Part shown: positions 63,159-64,000 of the stretch, in pieces
How the letters are laid out: each line of letters opens with the position of its first letter
Position numbering within the stretch: position 1 is the stretch's first letter
Assembly: GCF_019351435.1 (NCBI RefSeq)
Contig: NZ_JAHWYN010000005.1
Location: forward strand, 186,001 to 250,000
Length of the DNA stretch: 64,000 nucleotides
Source of the DNA: Flavobacterium taihuense
Lineage (GTDB): Bacteria; Bacteroidota; Bacteroidia; Flavobacteriales; Flavobacteriaceae
Direction of reading: 5' to 3'
Notes under the pieces: model-generated
Told to the model about the DNA's origin: nothing
Seen by the model: only the letters and a program-made list of their open reading frames with translations
Databases searched by the model: none
Position numbers and translations under genes: made by a program

Positions 63159-64000
63159 AATTTTCGCTAATCATCTGTACTTATATGCGTCCTAAACCCT
63201 TGCTTCATTTGTTGCAATCGGTACAGGAACAATCACTTTATCCTGATGAAATTTTGATTGTAGATGGTTCTATTAATAAAGAAACGCAGCAGGTACTAGC
63301 GGATAACACCTTTCAAAATCTAAATTATTTTCTAGTATCAAAAGAGCAACGAGGTTTGACCAAACAGCGTAATTATGGTATTGATCGTGTTGGGAAGGAT
63401 ATGGAAGTGGTTTGTTTTTTGGATGATGATACGGTTCTAGAGAAGGATTATTTTGAACAATTGCTAAACACATATAAAGTATATCCAGATGCATTAGGAG
63501 TAGGCGGGTACATTTATAATGAAACGAAGTGGGAATTTGTAGGGCTTGATTATATGCCTAAAATAAATGAGTTTTATTTTGATGGATGGAAAAGGAAAGA
63601 TGGGAGTCGCTTCATTTTAAGAAAAAAGCTAGGTTTAGACAGTGATTGTCCACCAGGATTTTCTTCCCTATTTTCCCATGGAAGAAGTATTGGTTTTTTG
63701 CCCCCAACTGATAAAACGTACCAAGTAGAGCAATTGATGGGAGGGGTTTCTTCGTTTAGGAAAAATACATTTGAAAGGTTTAGATTTTCTACTTATTTTC
63801 AAGGATATGGTTTGTATGAAGATGCCGATTTTACTTTGAGAGTAGCCAAAACAGGTAAATTATATTTGAATACTGCTGCTCATTTAAATCATTATCATGA
63901 GGCTTCAGGAAGACCCAATCAATATCAATATGGTAAAATGGTAGTTAGAAATGGCTGGTATGTGTGGCGTATAAAAAATCCGAACCCTAATACAATTGAT
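63155..64000 (+). CDS. Glycosyltransferase family 2, 3' partial
   Basis: Open from an ATG at 63155, overlapping the previous stop by 4 bp, to the window edge (282 codons, no stop). It begins KFSLIICTYMRPKPLLHLLQ and has EILIVDGSINKETQ, KQRNYGIDRVGKD, VVCFLDDDTVLEKDYF (DDD metal-binding block), MGGVSSFRKNTFERF and GYGLYEDADFTLRVAKTGK. All GT2 blocks are present; only the C-terminus is missing. Confidence 0.9.
   Translation, partial: MKFSLIICTYMRPKPLLHLLQSVQEQSLYPDEILIVDGSINKETQQVLADNTFQNLNYFLVSKEQRGLTKQRNYGIDRVGKDMEVVCFLDDDTVLEKDYFEQLLNTYKVYPDALGVGGYIYNETKWEFVGLDYMPKINEFYFDGWKRKDGSRFILRKKLGLDSDCPPGFSSLFSHGRSIGFLPPTDKTYQVEQLMGGVSSFRKNTFERFRFSTYFQGYGLYEDADFTLRVAKTGKLYLNTAAHLNHYHEASGRPNQYQYGKMVVRNGWYVWRIKNPNPNTID

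Overview
The window looks like chromosomal DNA of a Bacteroidota bacterium, most likely a Flavobacterium-like member of the Flavobacteriaceae. This is inferred from the AT-rich composition, TAnnTTTG-type -7 promoter boxes, a lipoprotein with an acidic export signal after its cysteine, and the style of the proteins. Apart from one minus-strand gene, every gene reads on the plus strand. The window is a double surface-polysaccharide locus; both ends are cut inside genes.

Cluster A (1 to about 32,470) is a Wzx/Wzy-type system. It starts with an outer-membrane SLBB export protein (5' end missing) and a Wzz-like chain-length regulator. GDP-L-fucose genes (fcl, gmd) and a five-gene nonulosonic (sialic-acid-like) acid operon follow: a NeuB-type synthase, GNAT acetyltransferase, TIM-barrel isomerase, CBS-aminotransferase fusion and CMP-sugar synthetase. 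Next come a sialidase-like surface lipoprotein, a flippase, glycosyltransferases, three hexapeptide acetyltransferases, a Wzy-like polymerase and a secreted TIM-barrel hydrolase-like protein. The right part holds an SDR sugar reductase, a heavily decayed second gmd, manC, rfbC, rfbD and rfbA (no rfbB in the window), two different priming transferases (WecA/WbpL-like and PglC/WcaJ-like) and a WbpM/CapD-like membrane dehydratase, then a strong terminator.

A short divider (32,470 to 34,880) holds a minus-strand conserved hypothetical gene, a small HTH regulator with a very strong terminator, a decayed transposase tail and two promoter-like boxes.

Cluster B (34,881 to 64,000) is an ABC-transporter (Wzm/Wzt) system. 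Wzt has a C-terminal extension of the glycan-binding type. About fifteen glycosyltransferase-type genes, several methyltransferases (one fused to a glycosyltransferase), a pyruvyltransferase-like gene, an MBOAT O-acyltransferase and an SGNH-like partner follow. It carries its own second nonulosonate pathway: a CMP-sugar synthetase fused to a KdsC-like phosphatase, and a synthase without the C-terminal SAF domain. That pair suggests a 9-phosphate route as for KDN or Neu5Ac.

Between the MBOAT gene and its SGNH partner lie about 2.6 kb of palindromic repeats built on a CCCTAAAGGG core. They include a 10-unit array with exact 50-bp period and a 461-bp higher-order repeat, and they enclose a DUF559 (Vsr-like nuclease fold) gene. 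The gene is bracketed by oppositely oriented cores and takes its stop codon from one of them. This repeat/nuclease pairing and the incomplete, unusual nonulosonate operon of cluster A are the best candidates for undescribed biology here.
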